In this document: positions 1 through 8,692 of the stretch, in pieces
Layout: the number at the start of each line of letters is the position of its first letter
Position numbering within the stretch: the stretch's first letter is position 1
DNA from: Azospirillum sp. RU38E
GTDB lineage: Bacteria; Pseudomonadota; Alphaproteobacteria; Azospirillales; Azospirillaceae
Direction: 5' to 3'
NCBI RefSeq assembly: GCF_900188385.1
Contig: NZ_FZOI01000001.1
Coordinates: 558,001 to 622,000 of the forward strand
Length of the DNA stretch: 64,000 bases
Position numbers and translations under genes: made by a program
Notes under the pieces: model-generated
Databases searched by the model: none
The model's input: only the letters and a program-made list of their open reading frames with translations
What the model was told of the DNA's origin: nothing

Positions 1-22
1 CCTCTCTGTTGGGGGGAATGAC

Positions 23-1537
23 TTGCTTCATTCGCGTGTGTTCCTCCTGACTTGGGGTATCCTGTGTATCTGCGCTGCGGCTCAGACAGCGCAGGCTGTC
101 GCTCAGCCCGTCTCGACAACGGAGGTCGGGCATAATATCTCCGGTTCCGACTTATCTGTCGCGGATTGGCGGAAACGGGCGACGGTTGATCTGGCTGCCT
201 TTGCCGATGCGCTGCGGGAGAACTACATCTACGCCGCCTATCCGGATCCGGAGCGCTGGCGGGCGTGGTTTGGGCGCACGCTCAAGCTGGTGGAGGCTGA
301 ACTTCCGCTGGTCCAGGATGAAGCCGGCTATCAGGCTGTGATGCGGCATCTGGTTGCCAGCTTTCAAGATGCGCATGTCAATGTCCGCTTCAATGCGTCA
401 TCGCCGATCCCGTCGAACTGGCCCGGCTTCCTTGCCCGGTTCGATAATGGTGCCTACAGCATTACGGCGTCGCGGCAGGCCCATATCGCCGACGGGGCCC
501 AGGTGTCGGCCTGCGATGGCAAGCCGATATCATGGTGGACCGGGGTTATCGCACAATATGAAATTGGTCTCCCCGACACGCTGGACGAGGTCCGCAACGA
601 AGCGGCGTTGCGCCTTTTTGTCGATCGGGGCAGTCCGCTGAGGCCGCGACCCGCACAATGTGTGATCGGGGGCCAATCGGTAATGCTGAATTGGGTCCCG
701 GCACCAATGGCGGAAATCAATCCGGTTATCCGGTCATGGTCGGGATCGCGCACGCCCGAGGTGAGCACGCGATTGATCGGCAAAGATGGCGCCTGGGTGA
801 GGCTCGGTTACTTTCAGCCGAACAGCATGGCGCAGGCCGAAGCATTCCACGCAGCGATTCACGCTGCGCCGTCACTTCGGGCCAAGCGTTTCATCGTCTT
901 GGATGTGCGGGGCAATGGCGGTGGACCCTATAAATGGTTCATGGCCTATCTGCGGGGGCTCTACGGCGAAGCCTATGCCGACCATTATGCCACGGCGCGG
1001 CTGCATATTCGCGGCGTCTTCCGCCTGTCTCCGGCCTATCTGAAGCAGGAGGAGGATGATGGATCACAGGCGAGCGACTTCAAGGAGCCGCCCGACCCGC
1101 CACACGAAATCAACAATGCCGTTGACAGCAGGCGCCAGGCAGAGGCGGTTGCCGCAGGTGAAACGATTTTCCGCACAACGCCAATTCCCCTCCCGCACAA
1201 CGGCACAGCACCGGCGAACCCGGTCCGCGCCCACGTTTACGTTCTCACAGATTATGGCTGCGGTAGCGCCTGCATTTCGTTTGTCGACGAGTTGAAACGA
1301 TTTCCGGGCGTACAGCAGATCGGGCTACCGACATCGGTGGACAGCCGGTCTGGCACCGCTGTCCAGATCAATTTGCCGAGTGGGCGGGCGACCGCCATGA
1401 TCGCAACCATGACGCGAGATGGACGCATTCGCGACGACAATGAACCCCAGCTACCCTCGATCAGGTTTACCGGCGACATTCGCGACGATAAAGCAGTGGA
1501 GACTTGGTTCCTCCGTGAGGTGTTCGCTGGCAACTGA
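23..1537 (+). CDS. S41-family serine peptidase, secreted
   Basis: A 504-residue protein of the S41 (tail-specific/C-terminal processing peptidase) type. An N-terminal hydrophobic signal (FLLTWGILCICAAA, residues 7-20) predicts export to the periplasm or anchoring in the inner membrane. The C-terminal half carries the S41 core: FIVLDVRGNGGG near residue 293, then YVLTDYGCGSACISF, in which Ser415 is the likely nucleophile. No PDZ domain is evident, so it resembles the stand-alone S41 proteins rather than CtpA. The start used is a TTG after a G-rich stretch; the reading frame stays open to the window edge, so the true start could lie upstream. It is less GC-rich than its neighbours. The substrate is unknown. 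Confidence 0.75.
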   Translation: MLHSRVFLLTWGILCICAAAQTAQAVAQPVSTTEVGHNISGSDLSVADWRKRATVDLAAFADALRENYIYAAYPDPERWRAWFGRTLKLVEAELPLVQDEAGYQAVMRHLVASFQDAHVNVRFNASSPIPSNWPGFLARFDNGAYSITASRQAHIADGAQVSACDGKPISWWTGVIAQYEIGLPDTLDEVRNEAALRLFVDRGSPLRPRPAQCVIGGQSVMLNWVPAPMAEINPVIRSWSGSRTPEVSTRLIGKDGAWVRLGYFQPNSMAQAEAFHAAIHAAPSLRAKRFIVLDVRGNGGGPYKWFMAYLRGLYGEAYADHYATARLHIRGVFRLSPAYLKQEEDDGSQASDFKEPPDPPHEINNAVDSRRQAEAVAAGETIFRTTPIPLPHNGTAPANPVRAHVYVLTDYGCGSACISFVDELKRFPGVQQIGLPTSVDSRSGTAVQINLPSGRATAMIATMTRDGRIRDDNEPQLPSIRFTGDIRDDKAVETWFLREVFAGN

Positions 1538-1649
1538 ATGGGGAACCCATTCGCCATCCGAACTGGCCAGAACGGCCCTTCTTCATGTGATCCGCCTTTT
1601 CCGGGGATCAGGTCACCTGGAGAATGAACCGGCTTTATAGCTGGCCTCC

Positions 1650-1677
1650 AAGGGGCATGTCACCTGCCCCTTGTTGT
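1650..1677 (+). terminator. Possible terminator downstream of the S41 peptidase
   Basis: Perfect 8-bp inverted repeat, arms aaggggca (1650-1657) and tgcccctt (1665-1672), 7-nt loop, followed by gttgtt. The T-tract is poor, so this is a weak rho-independent terminator candidate. Confidence 0.4.
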
Positions 1678-1777
1678 TAAAGCCCCAATCCCGCTTCGCC
1701 AGCGTCTTTTGCGGTTGCAGCTCACTTAAGCGCAGGTCAGAGACACCGCGCCGGTGACGCTGCCCCTTTGAAAAGTT

Positions 1778-1853
1778 TGGTGGGCCCGGAGGGACTCGAA
1801 CCCCCAACCAGACCGTTATGAGCGGTCGGCTCTAACCATTGAGCTACAGGCCC
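1778..1853 (-). tRNA. tRNA with CAT anticodon, probably tRNA-Ile2
   Basis: On the minus strand a complete 76-nt cloverleaf with encoded CCA. The acceptor stem GGGCCTG pairs with CGGGCCC (one G-U), the D arm contains AGCTCAATGGTTAGAGC, the anticodon stem ACCG/CGGT encloses CTCATAA (anticodon CAT), and the T arm is GGGGGTTCGAGTCCCTC. The D arm and the CTCATAA loop resemble tRNA-Ile2 (E. coli ileX type), in which TilS converts the wobble C to lysidine to read AUA, rather than initiator tRNA. Elongator tRNA-Met is the alternative. Confidence 0.88.
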
Positions 1854-1933
1854 ACGCAAGGACCGCAATTTGCACAAAACATTCGACGAAATCAACAGCT
1901 GCAGTGTGGGTGAGTAACATATCTCTTGGCGCG

Positions 1934-2644
1934 CTATTTCTCCGCCCGACCCTCCACCGCATCGGACAGGGCATAGCCCGCCCCCCGGATGGTGGTGATG
2001 ATCAGGCCGCCGCCCTGGGGCAGGTCCAGTTTGCGGCGCAGGCGGCCGATCAGCGTGTCCACCGTGTGCGCCGTCACCGAACGCGGGTCGCGGTTGCTGA
2101 TCACATCCAGCAGGAAATCCCGGTCCAAGGGCTGCGGCCGGGCCGCCGCCAGGGCCGCCAGGATGTTGAATTCGCCCGTCGTCAGCGGCAGCAGGCTGCC
2201 GTCCGGGCGGAACAGTTCGCGCCGGATCGGGTCCAGGTTCCAGCCATCAATCTCCACCAGCGCCACCGCTTTGGCATCGCGCAGGCGGCGCACATTATTG
2301 ATGCGGGCGATCAGCTCCCGCACCGAGACCGGCTTGGTCAGATAATCATCGCCGGCCTTTTCCAGCGCCAGGACACGATCCTCTTCCGCATCGCGGGCGG
2401 TGACAAAGATCAGCCCGGCCTTCTCACGCAGGCGCAACTCCACCGCCGCCGCCAAGCCATCGCCATCGGGCAGGTTGATATCCAGCAGGATGACATCGGC
2501 CTTGGCCCACGGCAGGCAGCGGCGCAGATCGGCCAGATTGCGCGCCCGCACCACGGCAAAACCCTGATCCTCCAGCGCGCCGGCGATCAGTTCCAGCATT
2601 TCCGGCGCATCCTCCACCACCAGGATGGTCGCGGACTTGTTCAT
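1934..2644 (-). CDS. OmpR-family response regulator
   Basis: A 236-residue two-domain DNA-binding response regulator. The receiver domain spans about 5-120: acidic pocket in ILVVEDAPE, phosphoacceptor Asp in LLDINLPDGDG, and the conserved Lys in YLTKP. A winged-helix Trans_reg_C domain follows at about 130-228 (SVTAHTVDTLIGRLRRKL, then RGAGY). It overlaps the upstream hybrid kinase by 4 bp on the same strand, so the pair is co-translated and it is presumably the kinase's cognate output. The layout resembles TorR/TorS-type phosphorelays. The regulated genes cannot be read from the window. Confidence 0.93.
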   Translation of the reverse strand: MNKSATILVVEDAPEMLELIAGALEDQGFAVVRARNLADLRRCLPWAKADVILLDINLPDGDGLAAAVELRLREKAGLIFVTARDAEEDRVLALEKAGDDYLTKPVSVRELIARINNVRRLRDAKAVALVEIDGWNLDPIRRELFRPDGSLLPLTTGEFNILAALAAARPQPLDRDFLLDVISNRDPRSVTAHTVDTLIGRLRRKLDLPQGGGLIITTIRGAGYALSDAVEGRAEK

Positions 2645-4743
2645 GTCGGGGCTCCGTCCGGTTCCAGCACGCGGGTGATCTGGATCAGCAGCTTTTCTAC
2701 CAGCAAAATCAAGGCGAAATCATCTGTCGCCATGCCATCGGCCAGGGCCGTTTCCAGCGCACCGGCGGCAATTGACAGGTCGCCATGGCCGAAACTGGCG
2801 GCCGAACCGCGCAGCCGGTGGGCGCTGGCGGCCAGGGACGCGCTGTCACCCTGTAACAAGGCGGCCCGCAGGCGCTTTTTCTGTTCCCGGCACGCCTCCA
2901 TAAACAGGCCCTGGGCGGTGCCGGTGCGGCTGGGCGGTTCCCGCGCGGGGGCGGCGGGCAAGGGGCTGGCGGCCGGGGCATAGCGGTGCAGCATGGCATA
3001 AAGCCGGTCGGGTTCCAGCGGCTTGGCCAGCATCTCATCCATGCCGGCTTCCAGGTAGCGCGCCTCGTCCAGCGGGCTGGCATTGGCGGTGACGGCAATG
3101 ATGGGCAGCAGGGCCAGATCGGGATCGGGCAGGGCCCTTACCCGGCGCGTCGCCTCCACCCCATCCACGCTGCGCAGGCGGATATCCATCAGCACCAGAT
3201 CGAACTGGTCGCGAGCCAGTGCCGCGCAGACCTCTCCGCCATCCTCCACCACCGTGACACGGTGGCCATGTGGTTCCAGCAGACCGCGCAGCAGCGCCTG
3301 GTTTTCCGCCGCATCATCCACCACCAGAATGGAGAGCGGCACCAGCGGCGGCGCGACCGGTACGGGGGCCGGCGGTTGCAGGGGCTGCGTGGGCCGGGCG
3401 GGGAAGCGGAAGCCGAACAGGGCCCCGCCGCCCGGCCGGTCGGCCACCGTCACCACCCCGCCCATGGCATCAGCCAGCCGCCGCACGATGGACAGGCCCA
3501 GCCCGGCCCCATCGGCCCGATCCGAGGCGCCATATTGGCGGAACGGTTCGAAGATCAACTGCTTGGCCGCATCGGGGATGCCAGGGCCGCGATCCGCCAC
3601 GCTGAGCACCAGCTCATCGCGCCCATCGGGCAGGGGCTGGCTGTGCAGCCCCACCTCCACCGCACCGGCGGGGGCATATTTGATGGCGTTGGAGAGCAGG
3701 TTGATCAGCACCTGCTGCACCCGCAGCCCGTCGGCCACATGGGCGGGGGCCAGGGCACCGATATCCAGCAGGATGGCCAAGCCCTTTTCATCCGCGGCCG
3801 GGCGCATCAGGGCCGCCACCTCATCCAGCAGGCGCGGCAGGTCCACCGGGGCGGGTTTCAGGCCGATGCCATCGGCTTCAAACCGCGACAGGTTCAGCGC
3901 ATCATCCAGCAGATGCACCAGCCGCCGCCCGGCGGCCAGCATGATATCCAGCCGCCTTTCCTGGTCGGGCCGGGGGCTGTCGCGGTGCAGCAGCCCGGCC
4001 ATGCCCATGATGGCGTTCATCGGCGTGCGGATCTCATGGCTCATCATCGCCAGGAAATCGGCCTTGGCGGAGGCGGTCAGCTCTGCCTGGCGCTTGGCTT
4101 CGGCCAGTTCCCGGTTGCTGGCCTGTTCGCGCAGCACATTCAGGAACTGTTCGCGCCGCATCCGGTTGGAACTGGCCCGCAGCACCCCGCCGACGCAAAA
4201 GGCCACGATGGTCAGGGCCACGATGATCAGCAGATCAATCGGCGGTTTGGGTTGCTGGCCCAGCACCCCCCACCAGAGCAGGCTGACCCCCGCCCCATAG
4301 GCCGTGATGGCCATGGCCGGCATGAAAGCGCCGGGCAGGCTGGCCGACAGGCCGATGGCGATCAGCGGGAAGAAGGCCCCGCCGTGCACCTGCAGCGTCG
4401 GGTGATCAAAGACCAGCGCATTCAGGCTGAAGAAGACGAACAGGTTCAGGAAGGTGACGGCCGGCAGTCGTGCCGGCCGGGCCCGCGCCATGGCCAGCAG
4501 CGACAGGATGCACCAGAGCAGGATCAGGCCCCGGATGGAAAGGAACCAGCCCAGCCGATGGGGATCGACGGTCAGGAAATCCAACGGGGCGAACAGCAGG
4601 CTGGTCAGGGTGGCGGCAATGACGCAGACATGCGCCATGTTGAAATCCAGGCGCTGGTTGCGCAGGGCGAATGCTGCTTCCTGGTCCGTGTCGGTGAATT
4701 CACCGGTCCAGCGGAACTGGCTTTGTCCTGTAGGTCGCTTCAC
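2641..4743 (-). CDS. Hybrid sensor histidine kinase (TM-HisKA-HATPase-REC-Hpt)
   Basis: A 700-residue membrane phosphorelay kinase. Five or six hydrophobic helices fill roughly residues 35-190 and form a membrane sensor with no obvious periplasmic domain. A short coiled coil leads to the H box MMSHEIRTPMNAIMG, phosphorylated His236. The HATPase domain shows its N box (LINLLSNAIKYAP) and G boxes (DRGPGIP, GAGLGLSIV). A receiver domain follows with Asp520 (VLMDIRL), then a C-terminal Hpt domain with His642 (HRLRGSAASF). Phosphate should pass His-Asp-His and then to the OmpR-type regulator encoded next. The start is GTG at 4743. The stimulus is unknown. Confidence 0.93.
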   Translation of the reverse strand: MKRPTGQSQFRWTGEFTDTDQEAAFALRNQRLDFNMAHVCVIAATLTSLLFAPLDFLTVDPHRLGWFLSIRGLILLWCILSLLAMARARPARLPAVTFLNLFVFFSLNALVFDHPTLQVHGGAFFPLIAIGLSASLPGAFMPAMAITAYGAGVSLLWWGVLGQQPKPPIDLLIIVALTIVAFCVGGVLRASSNRMRREQFLNVLREQASNRELAEAKRQAELTASAKADFLAMMSHEIRTPMNAIMGMAGLLHRDSPRPDQERRLDIMLAAGRRLVHLLDDALNLSRFEADGIGLKPAPVDLPRLLDEVAALMRPAADEKGLAILLDIGALAPAHVADGLRVQQVLINLLSNAIKYAPAGAVEVGLHSQPLPDGRDELVLSVADRGPGIPDAAKQLIFEPFRQYGASDRADGAGLGLSIVRRLADAMGGVVTVADRPGGGALFGFRFPARPTQPLQPPAPVPVAPPLVPLSILVVDDAAENQALLRGLLEPHGHRVTVVEDGGEVCAALARDQFDLVLMDIRLRSVDGVEATRRVRALPDPDLALLPIIAVTANASPLDEARYLEAGMDEMLAKPLEPDRLYAMLHRYAPAASPLPAAPAREPPSRTGTAQGLFMEACREQKKRLRAALLQGDSASLAASAHRLRGSAASFGHGDLSIAAGALETALADGMATDDFALILLVEKLLIQITRVLEPDGAPT

Positions 4744-4878
4744 GAATGATCCTGCCCCGGGGCGCTGCGCTGCAAGGGGCCATCATGGCGCAGGACCAGG
4801 GGTAATTGCCAGTCACGCCATGCAATTACCGGCCGTCGCGGTCTGTGCAGGGCGGGAAAGGGGGCCGATGTCGATCTT

Positions 4879-5508
4879 TCAAGGCACACGCACCGGGGCC
4901 GGATTCGCCATCTCGCCGCGCGCTGCCCAATCATCGCGCAGCATCGCATAGAGCAGATGGTCGGCCCATTTGCCATCAATGCGCAGATAGGCCCGCGCAT
5001 AGCCTTCGCGGGTGAAGCCGACCTTTTCCAGCAGGCCGCTGCTGGGAATATTGCTGGGCAGGCAGGCGGCTTCCACCCGGTGCAGCCCCAGCTGCCCGAA
5101 GGCGAAGGACAGCATCAGCCGGGCGCCCTCTGAGATGTAGCCATGGCGGGCATAAGGCTTGCCAGCCCAATAGCCCATGGTGCCCATCTGGGCCACGCCC
5201 CGGCGCACATTGGTCAGGCCGATGCCGCCCACCACCTCGTCCCCCGATTGGGTGAAGACCAGGAAGCTATAGGCCTCATCATCGCGCCATTCGCCGGCCT
5301 GCCGTCGCAGGCGGCGGCTGAAGGCTTCGCGGGTCAGGGCATCGGGCGGCCAGGTTGGTTCCCATGGCACCAGGAAATCCCGGCTGGCCTCCCGCAACTC
5401 CGCCCAGGGGCGCCAGTCTTTGGGCTGGGCCGGGCGGATATAGACACGGGCGCCATCCACGCGCAGTGCCGGGGGGCTCAATAACCCATCGGGGATCAAT
5501 CTGATCAA
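4879..5508 (-). CDS. rimJ: GNAT acetyltransferase, RimJ/RimL-like
   Basis: A 209-residue GNAT-fold protein of the type that acetylates N-termini of ribosomal or other proteins. The N-terminus has GARVYIRPAQPKDWRPWAEL, the usual beta1-alpha1 of RimJ/RimL. The acetyl-CoA motif A is YWAGKPYARHGYISEGARLM, and the C-terminal LGLHRVEAACLPSNIPS followed by LLEKVGFTREGYAR is highly typical. The start is an in-frame TTG (5508); no ATG lies nearby. It is downstream of thrC and the M16 peptidase on the same strand, an order I recall from Rhodospirillales. Its substrate is not shown by the sequence. Confidence 0.85.
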   Translation of the reverse strand: MIRLIPDGLLSPPALRVDGARVYIRPAQPKDWRPWAELREASRDFLVPWEPTWPPDALTREAFSRRLRRQAGEWRDDEAYSFLVFTQSGDEVVGGIGLTNVRRGVAQMGTMGYWAGKPYARHGYISEGARLMLSFAFGQLGLHRVEAACLPSNIPSSGLLEKVGFTREGYARAYLRIDGKWADHLLYAMLRDDWAARGEMANPAPVRVP

Positions 5509-5550
5509 CGAAGCCGCCCCCCCTTTGCTGTTCTTATTATTGTTATCGGC

Positions 5551-6837
5551 TCAGGCCACCAGACGCCCGGCCACGTCGTCATAGCTCTCCAGCCCCTCCA
5601 GCGGACCCAGGGCCGTCAGGGTGGGTTTGCTGGCGAAGATACGGTCGGCGCAGGCGGCGATGGCGTCGATATCCACCGCATCCAGCCGTGCCACCGTTTC
5701 GGCGGGCGGGATGTAGCGGCCATGCGACAGCATCTGTGATCCCAGCTGTTCGGCCCGGTTGGTGGTGCTTTCCAGCCCCATCAGCTGGCTGGCCTTCAAC
5801 TGGGCGCGGGCGCGCGACACCTCTTCCTGGGTCAGGCTGCGCGCCAGCCGGCGCACCTCCTCGCACACCACCGGCACCAGCTCGCCCGTGCTTTCCGGGC
5901 CGGTGCCGGCATAGATGGCGAAGACGCCGGTATCGGCCATCGACCAGTTGAAGCTGTGGATGGAATAGACCAGCCCGCGCTTTTCCCGCACCTCCTGGAA
6001 CAGGCGGGACGACATGCCGCCGCCCAGCAGGGTGGACAGCATCAAGGTCGCATAAAGATCGGGATCGGTGTTGGACAGGCCCTGGAAGCCCAGCAGCAGA
6101 TGCACCTGTTCCAGATCGCGCTCTTCCCGGAACTCCCCACCCTGATACAGGGCCTGTTCGGCCTTGGTGGCGTCGCCCGTCGGCAGGTCGGTGAACAGGC
6201 GGGCGGCCAGTTCCACCACCTGTTCATGGGTCACATTGCCGGCGGCGGCGACCACCATGTTGGCCGGGACGTAGCGTCCGTGCACATAATCTACCAGGGA
6301 GGTGCGCGGCAGGGAACCGACAATATCCGCCGTGCCCAGCACCGGGCGGCCCAGCCGCTGGCCGGGGAAGGCGGTGGCCAGGAAATGGTCATAGACGATA
6401 TCGTCGGGCGTATCTTCCGCCTGACCGATTTCCTGAATGATGACCTGGCGTTCCTTGTCCAGTTCCCCCTCATCGAACAGCGGGTGCTGTACCATGTCGG
6501 CCAGGATGCCCATGGCCAGCCCCAGATCCTCCTTCAGCACCTTGGCGTAATAGGTGGTCTGTTCGCGGCTGGTATAGGCGTTCAGGTGCCCGCCGACATT
6601 CTCGATCTCCGCCGAAATGGCGAAGGCGTCGCGCGTCGGCGTGCCCTTGAACAGCATATGTTCCACCACATGGGCCACGCCATTGGCGGCCAGCGGTTCA
6701 TGCCGGCTGCCGACGCCGAACCACACGCCGACCGTCACGGTCTCCACATGCGGCATGGTGTCGGTCATGACCCGCAGCCCGTTGGGCAGGGTGGTCAGGC
6801 GGATATTGTCCGGGGTCGGGAAAGCGAAGTTGCTCAC
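5551..6837 (-). CDS. M16-family zinc metallopeptidase (processing-peptidase-like)
   Basis: A 428-residue single-chain M16B peptidase related to the beta subunit of mitochondrial processing peptidase. It has the inverted zinc motif HVVEH at residues 56-60 inside GVAHVVEHMLFKGT, with the distal Glu expected about 75 residues later in ELDKERQVIIQEI. The C-terminal half contains the duplicated M16_C fold (LLGGGMSSRLFQEVREKRG). In other alphaproteobacteria such proteins are cytoplasmic or periplasmic peptidases of unknown main substrate. The start is GTG at 6837, and the gene follows thrC by 24 bp, so the two are probably one transcript. Confidence 0.93.
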   Translation of the reverse strand: MSNFAFPTPDNIRLTTLPNGLRVMTDTMPHVETVTVGVWFGVGSRHEPLAANGVAHVVEHMLFKGTPTRDAFAISAEIENVGGHLNAYTSREQTTYYAKVLKEDLGLAMGILADMVQHPLFDEGELDKERQVIIQEIGQAEDTPDDIVYDHFLATAFPGQRLGRPVLGTADIVGSLPRTSLVDYVHGRYVPANMVVAAAGNVTHEQVVELAARLFTDLPTGDATKAEQALYQGGEFREERDLEQVHLLLGFQGLSNTDPDLYATLMLSTLLGGGMSSRLFQEVREKRGLVYSIHSFNWSMADTGVFAIYAGTGPESTGELVPVVCEEVRRLARSLTQEEVSRARAQLKASQLMGLESTTNRAEQLGSQMLSHGRYIPPAETVARLDAVDIDAIAACADRIFASKPTLTALGPLEGLESYDDVAGRLVA

Positions 6838-6861
6838 GTAGGGCTTTCTTCCATCAATGTC

Positions 6862-8271
6862 TTAGTTGCCCAGAATGCGGGCGCGGGCTTTCACATGATC
6901 TTTCAATATCTGGATATCGTTGGGAAGGATGTCCATCCTCTCCACCCGGTCATAAAGATCGGCCAGATGACGCGGCAGCGGCGGGCGCACGCCGGTGGCC
7001 TTTTCCACCGCATCGGGGAACTTGGCCGGATGGGCCGTCCCCATCACCACCAAAGGCACCGACGGGTCCAGATCCGAGGCGCGGGCGGCGGCGACGCCGA
7101 CAGCGCTATGCGGATCAACCAGATAGCCGGAACCATCATAGGCTTGCTTCATCACCGACAGCGTCTCAGTGGTGTCGCAGCGATAGCCCTCGAACAATTC
7201 CCGCACGCGGGCCAACTGACCCTGACTCACCTCAAACCGGCCGGTTTTGCGGAAACCATCCATGCATTGGGCGACGGCGGCGCCGTCGCGGTCCATCAGG
7301 TCGAACAGCAGCCGTTCGAAATTGCTGGAGACCTGGATATCCATCGACGGGCTGATGGTCGGCACCACCCCGTCTGCCTGCATGGCGCCAGAGGCGAAGA
7401 AGCGGGCCAGAATGTCATTCTCGTTGGTGCCGACAATCAGGCGCTTCACCGGCACGCCCATCTGGCGAGCAGCATAGGCGGCATAGACATTGCCGAAATT
7501 GCCCGTGGGCACGGCAAAGGCCACTTCCCGATCCGGCGCACCCAGCGCCACGGCAGCCGCCACATAATAGACGATCTGGGCCATGATGCGGGCCCAGTTG
7601 ATGGAGTTCACGGCCGACAGGTTCAGCGCGTCGCGGAACGGCTGGTCGTTGAACATCGCCTTCACGGCATCCTGGCAATCGTCGAACGTGCCCTGAAGGG
7701 CGACGTTATGCACGTTGCTGGACAGAACCGTCGTCATCTGCCGGCGCTGCACTTCGGACGTGCGGCCCTGCGGGTGCAGGATGACGATATCCACCCGTTC
7801 CCGGTCGCGGCAGGCCTCAATCGCGGCCGAGCCGGTGTCACCGCTGGTGGCACCAACGATGGTGACGCGGCTGTCCTTCTTGGCCAGCACATGGTCGAAC
7901 AACTGGCCCAGCAGCTGCAAGGCCACGTCCTTGAAGGCCAGCGTCGGCCCGTGGAACAGTTCCATCATCCAGGTGCGCTGGTCGATCTGTACCAGCGGCA
8001 CCACCGCCTTATGGGCGAAGCTGCCATAGGCGGCATTGACCAGACCGGCGAAATCATCGCGGGTGATGGTGCCGCCCAGGAAGGGGAGCATCACCTCCAC
8101 CGCCAGTTCGGCATAGGTCAGGCCACGGAAACGGCGCAGATCATCCGGGGTGAGCTGCGGCCACGCCGCCGGCACATAAAGCCCGCCATCGCGGGCCAGC
8201 CCCGCCAGCAGAACATCATCGAAGGCCAGGGAGGGCGCCTGGCCGCGCGTGCTGATGTAAGACAAGTTCAC
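6862..8271 (-). CDS. thrC: Threonine synthase
   Basis: Converts O-phosphohomoserine to threonine with PLP, the last step of threonine synthesis. The 469-residue product opens with NLSYISTRGQAPSLAFDDVLLAGLARDGGLYVP split over the conserved N-terminus, has the PLP lysine in LFHGPTLAFKDVALQ, the phosphate-binding GATSGDTGSAA, and AVNSINWARIMAQIVYY. This matches the long (about 460-residue) proteobacterial ThrC class. I chose the GTG at 8271 because the family homology begins there; an in-frame start at 8352 would add 27 residues of low-complexity sequence. It leads an operon with the M16 peptidase and RimJ-like gene. Confidence 0.96.
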   Translation of the reverse strand: MNLSYISTRGQAPSLAFDDVLLAGLARDGGLYVPAAWPQLTPDDLRRFRGLTYAELAVEVMLPFLGGTITRDDFAGLVNAAYGSFAHKAVVPLVQIDQRTWMMELFHGPTLAFKDVALQLLGQLFDHVLAKKDSRVTIVGATSGDTGSAAIEACRDRERVDIVILHPQGRTSEVQRRQMTTVLSSNVHNVALQGTFDDCQDAVKAMFNDQPFRDALNLSAVNSINWARIMAQIVYYVAAAVALGAPDREVAFAVPTGNFGNVYAAYAARQMGVPVKRLIVGTNENDILARFFASGAMQADGVVPTISPSMDIQVSSNFERLLFDLMDRDGAAVAQCMDGFRKTGRFEVSQGQLARVRELFEGYRCDTTETLSVMKQAYDGSGYLVDPHSAVGVAAARASDLDPSVPLVVMGTAHPAKFPDAVEKATGVRPPLPRHLADLYDRVERMDILPNDIQILKDHVKARARILGN

Positions 8272-8518
8272 CCCGTTACCCGGAATTCTCCCAAACGGCG
8301 ATACCCTATCCAGGGTGCGGCCCGTCAGCAAGGACGGGCGGCCCGGCGCCACGCAAACCCGTCATGCCCGGCACGCCCGGCGGGTGCCGGTTTGTTAATC
8401 TTTCACTTTCGGATGGGGTCTAGGCAGCAGGCGCTATATCGTTGGCACCCGAAGCGCGGGTATATTAGAGCGTGTAGGGTTCCTGCTGGCGGATATTCCA
8501 GGCGGCAGGGTGGTACTA

Positions 8519-8550
8519 TACCGACGGTCGAACATGTTCGACCGTCGGTA
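8519..8550. repeat. Perfect 32-bp palindrome
   Basis: Arms taccgacggtcgaaca (8519-8534) and its exact reverse complement (8535-8550) abut with no spacer. A gapless perfect palindrome this long suits a dimeric protein-binding site or a cruciform or recombination site better than an RNA terminator, and it has no T-tract. Confidence 0.85.
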
Positions 8551-8621
8551 CGGCGGCGACTGCCGCCGCGCCGCTCGTGCGGCGTAGCCGAGCCCACGGA
8601 TGTGGGCGCTGGCGATTGAAG

Positions 8622-8658
8622 GGCTTGAAAGAGTGACCATCGGTCAATCTTTCAAGCC
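8622..8658. repeat. Nested inverted repeat upstream of TATAAT
   Basis: Outer arms ggcttgaaaga (8622-8632) and tctttcaagcc (8648-8658), inner arms tgacc (8634-8638) and ggtca (8642-8646), with a 3-nt loop and one unpaired base on each side. It ends 5 bp before a perfect TATAAT hexamer (8664-8669). It could be an operator overlapping the promoter of the 8693 gene; a -35 box is not clear. Confidence 0.7.
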
Positions 8659-8692
8659 ACGGGTATAATGTTCGTGCAGACAGACGGGCCGG

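Larger units (their letters stand above)
8272..8692. other. 421-bp intergenic region rich in inverted repeats
   Basis: No convincing gene lies here. It separates thrC (minus) from a small membrane protein gene (plus). Its right half packs several hairpin-forming elements one after another: a 32-bp palindrome (8519-8550), cggcggc/gccgccg (8551-8568), cgccgc/gcggcg (8569-8584), gcccac/gtgggc (8592-8607) and a long interrupted repeat (8622-8658), then TATAAT at 8664-8669, 24 bp before the next ATG. It could be a structured leader RNA, an operator array or a repetitive extragenic element. On the left, cggcac/gtgccg near 8367-8391 could form another stem. Confidence 0.6.

Noticed and set aside
1778-1853. 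Initiator tRNA-fMet
   Set aside because: The acceptor starts with a paired G-C and the anticodon stem lacks the three G-C pairs of initiators; the loop CTCATAA fits tRNA-Ile2.
5956-8619. 887-residue plus-strand ORF
   Set aside because: It covers the complements of the M16 peptidase and threonine synthase genes, both with full motifs; it has low-complexity His/Gln/Gly composition.
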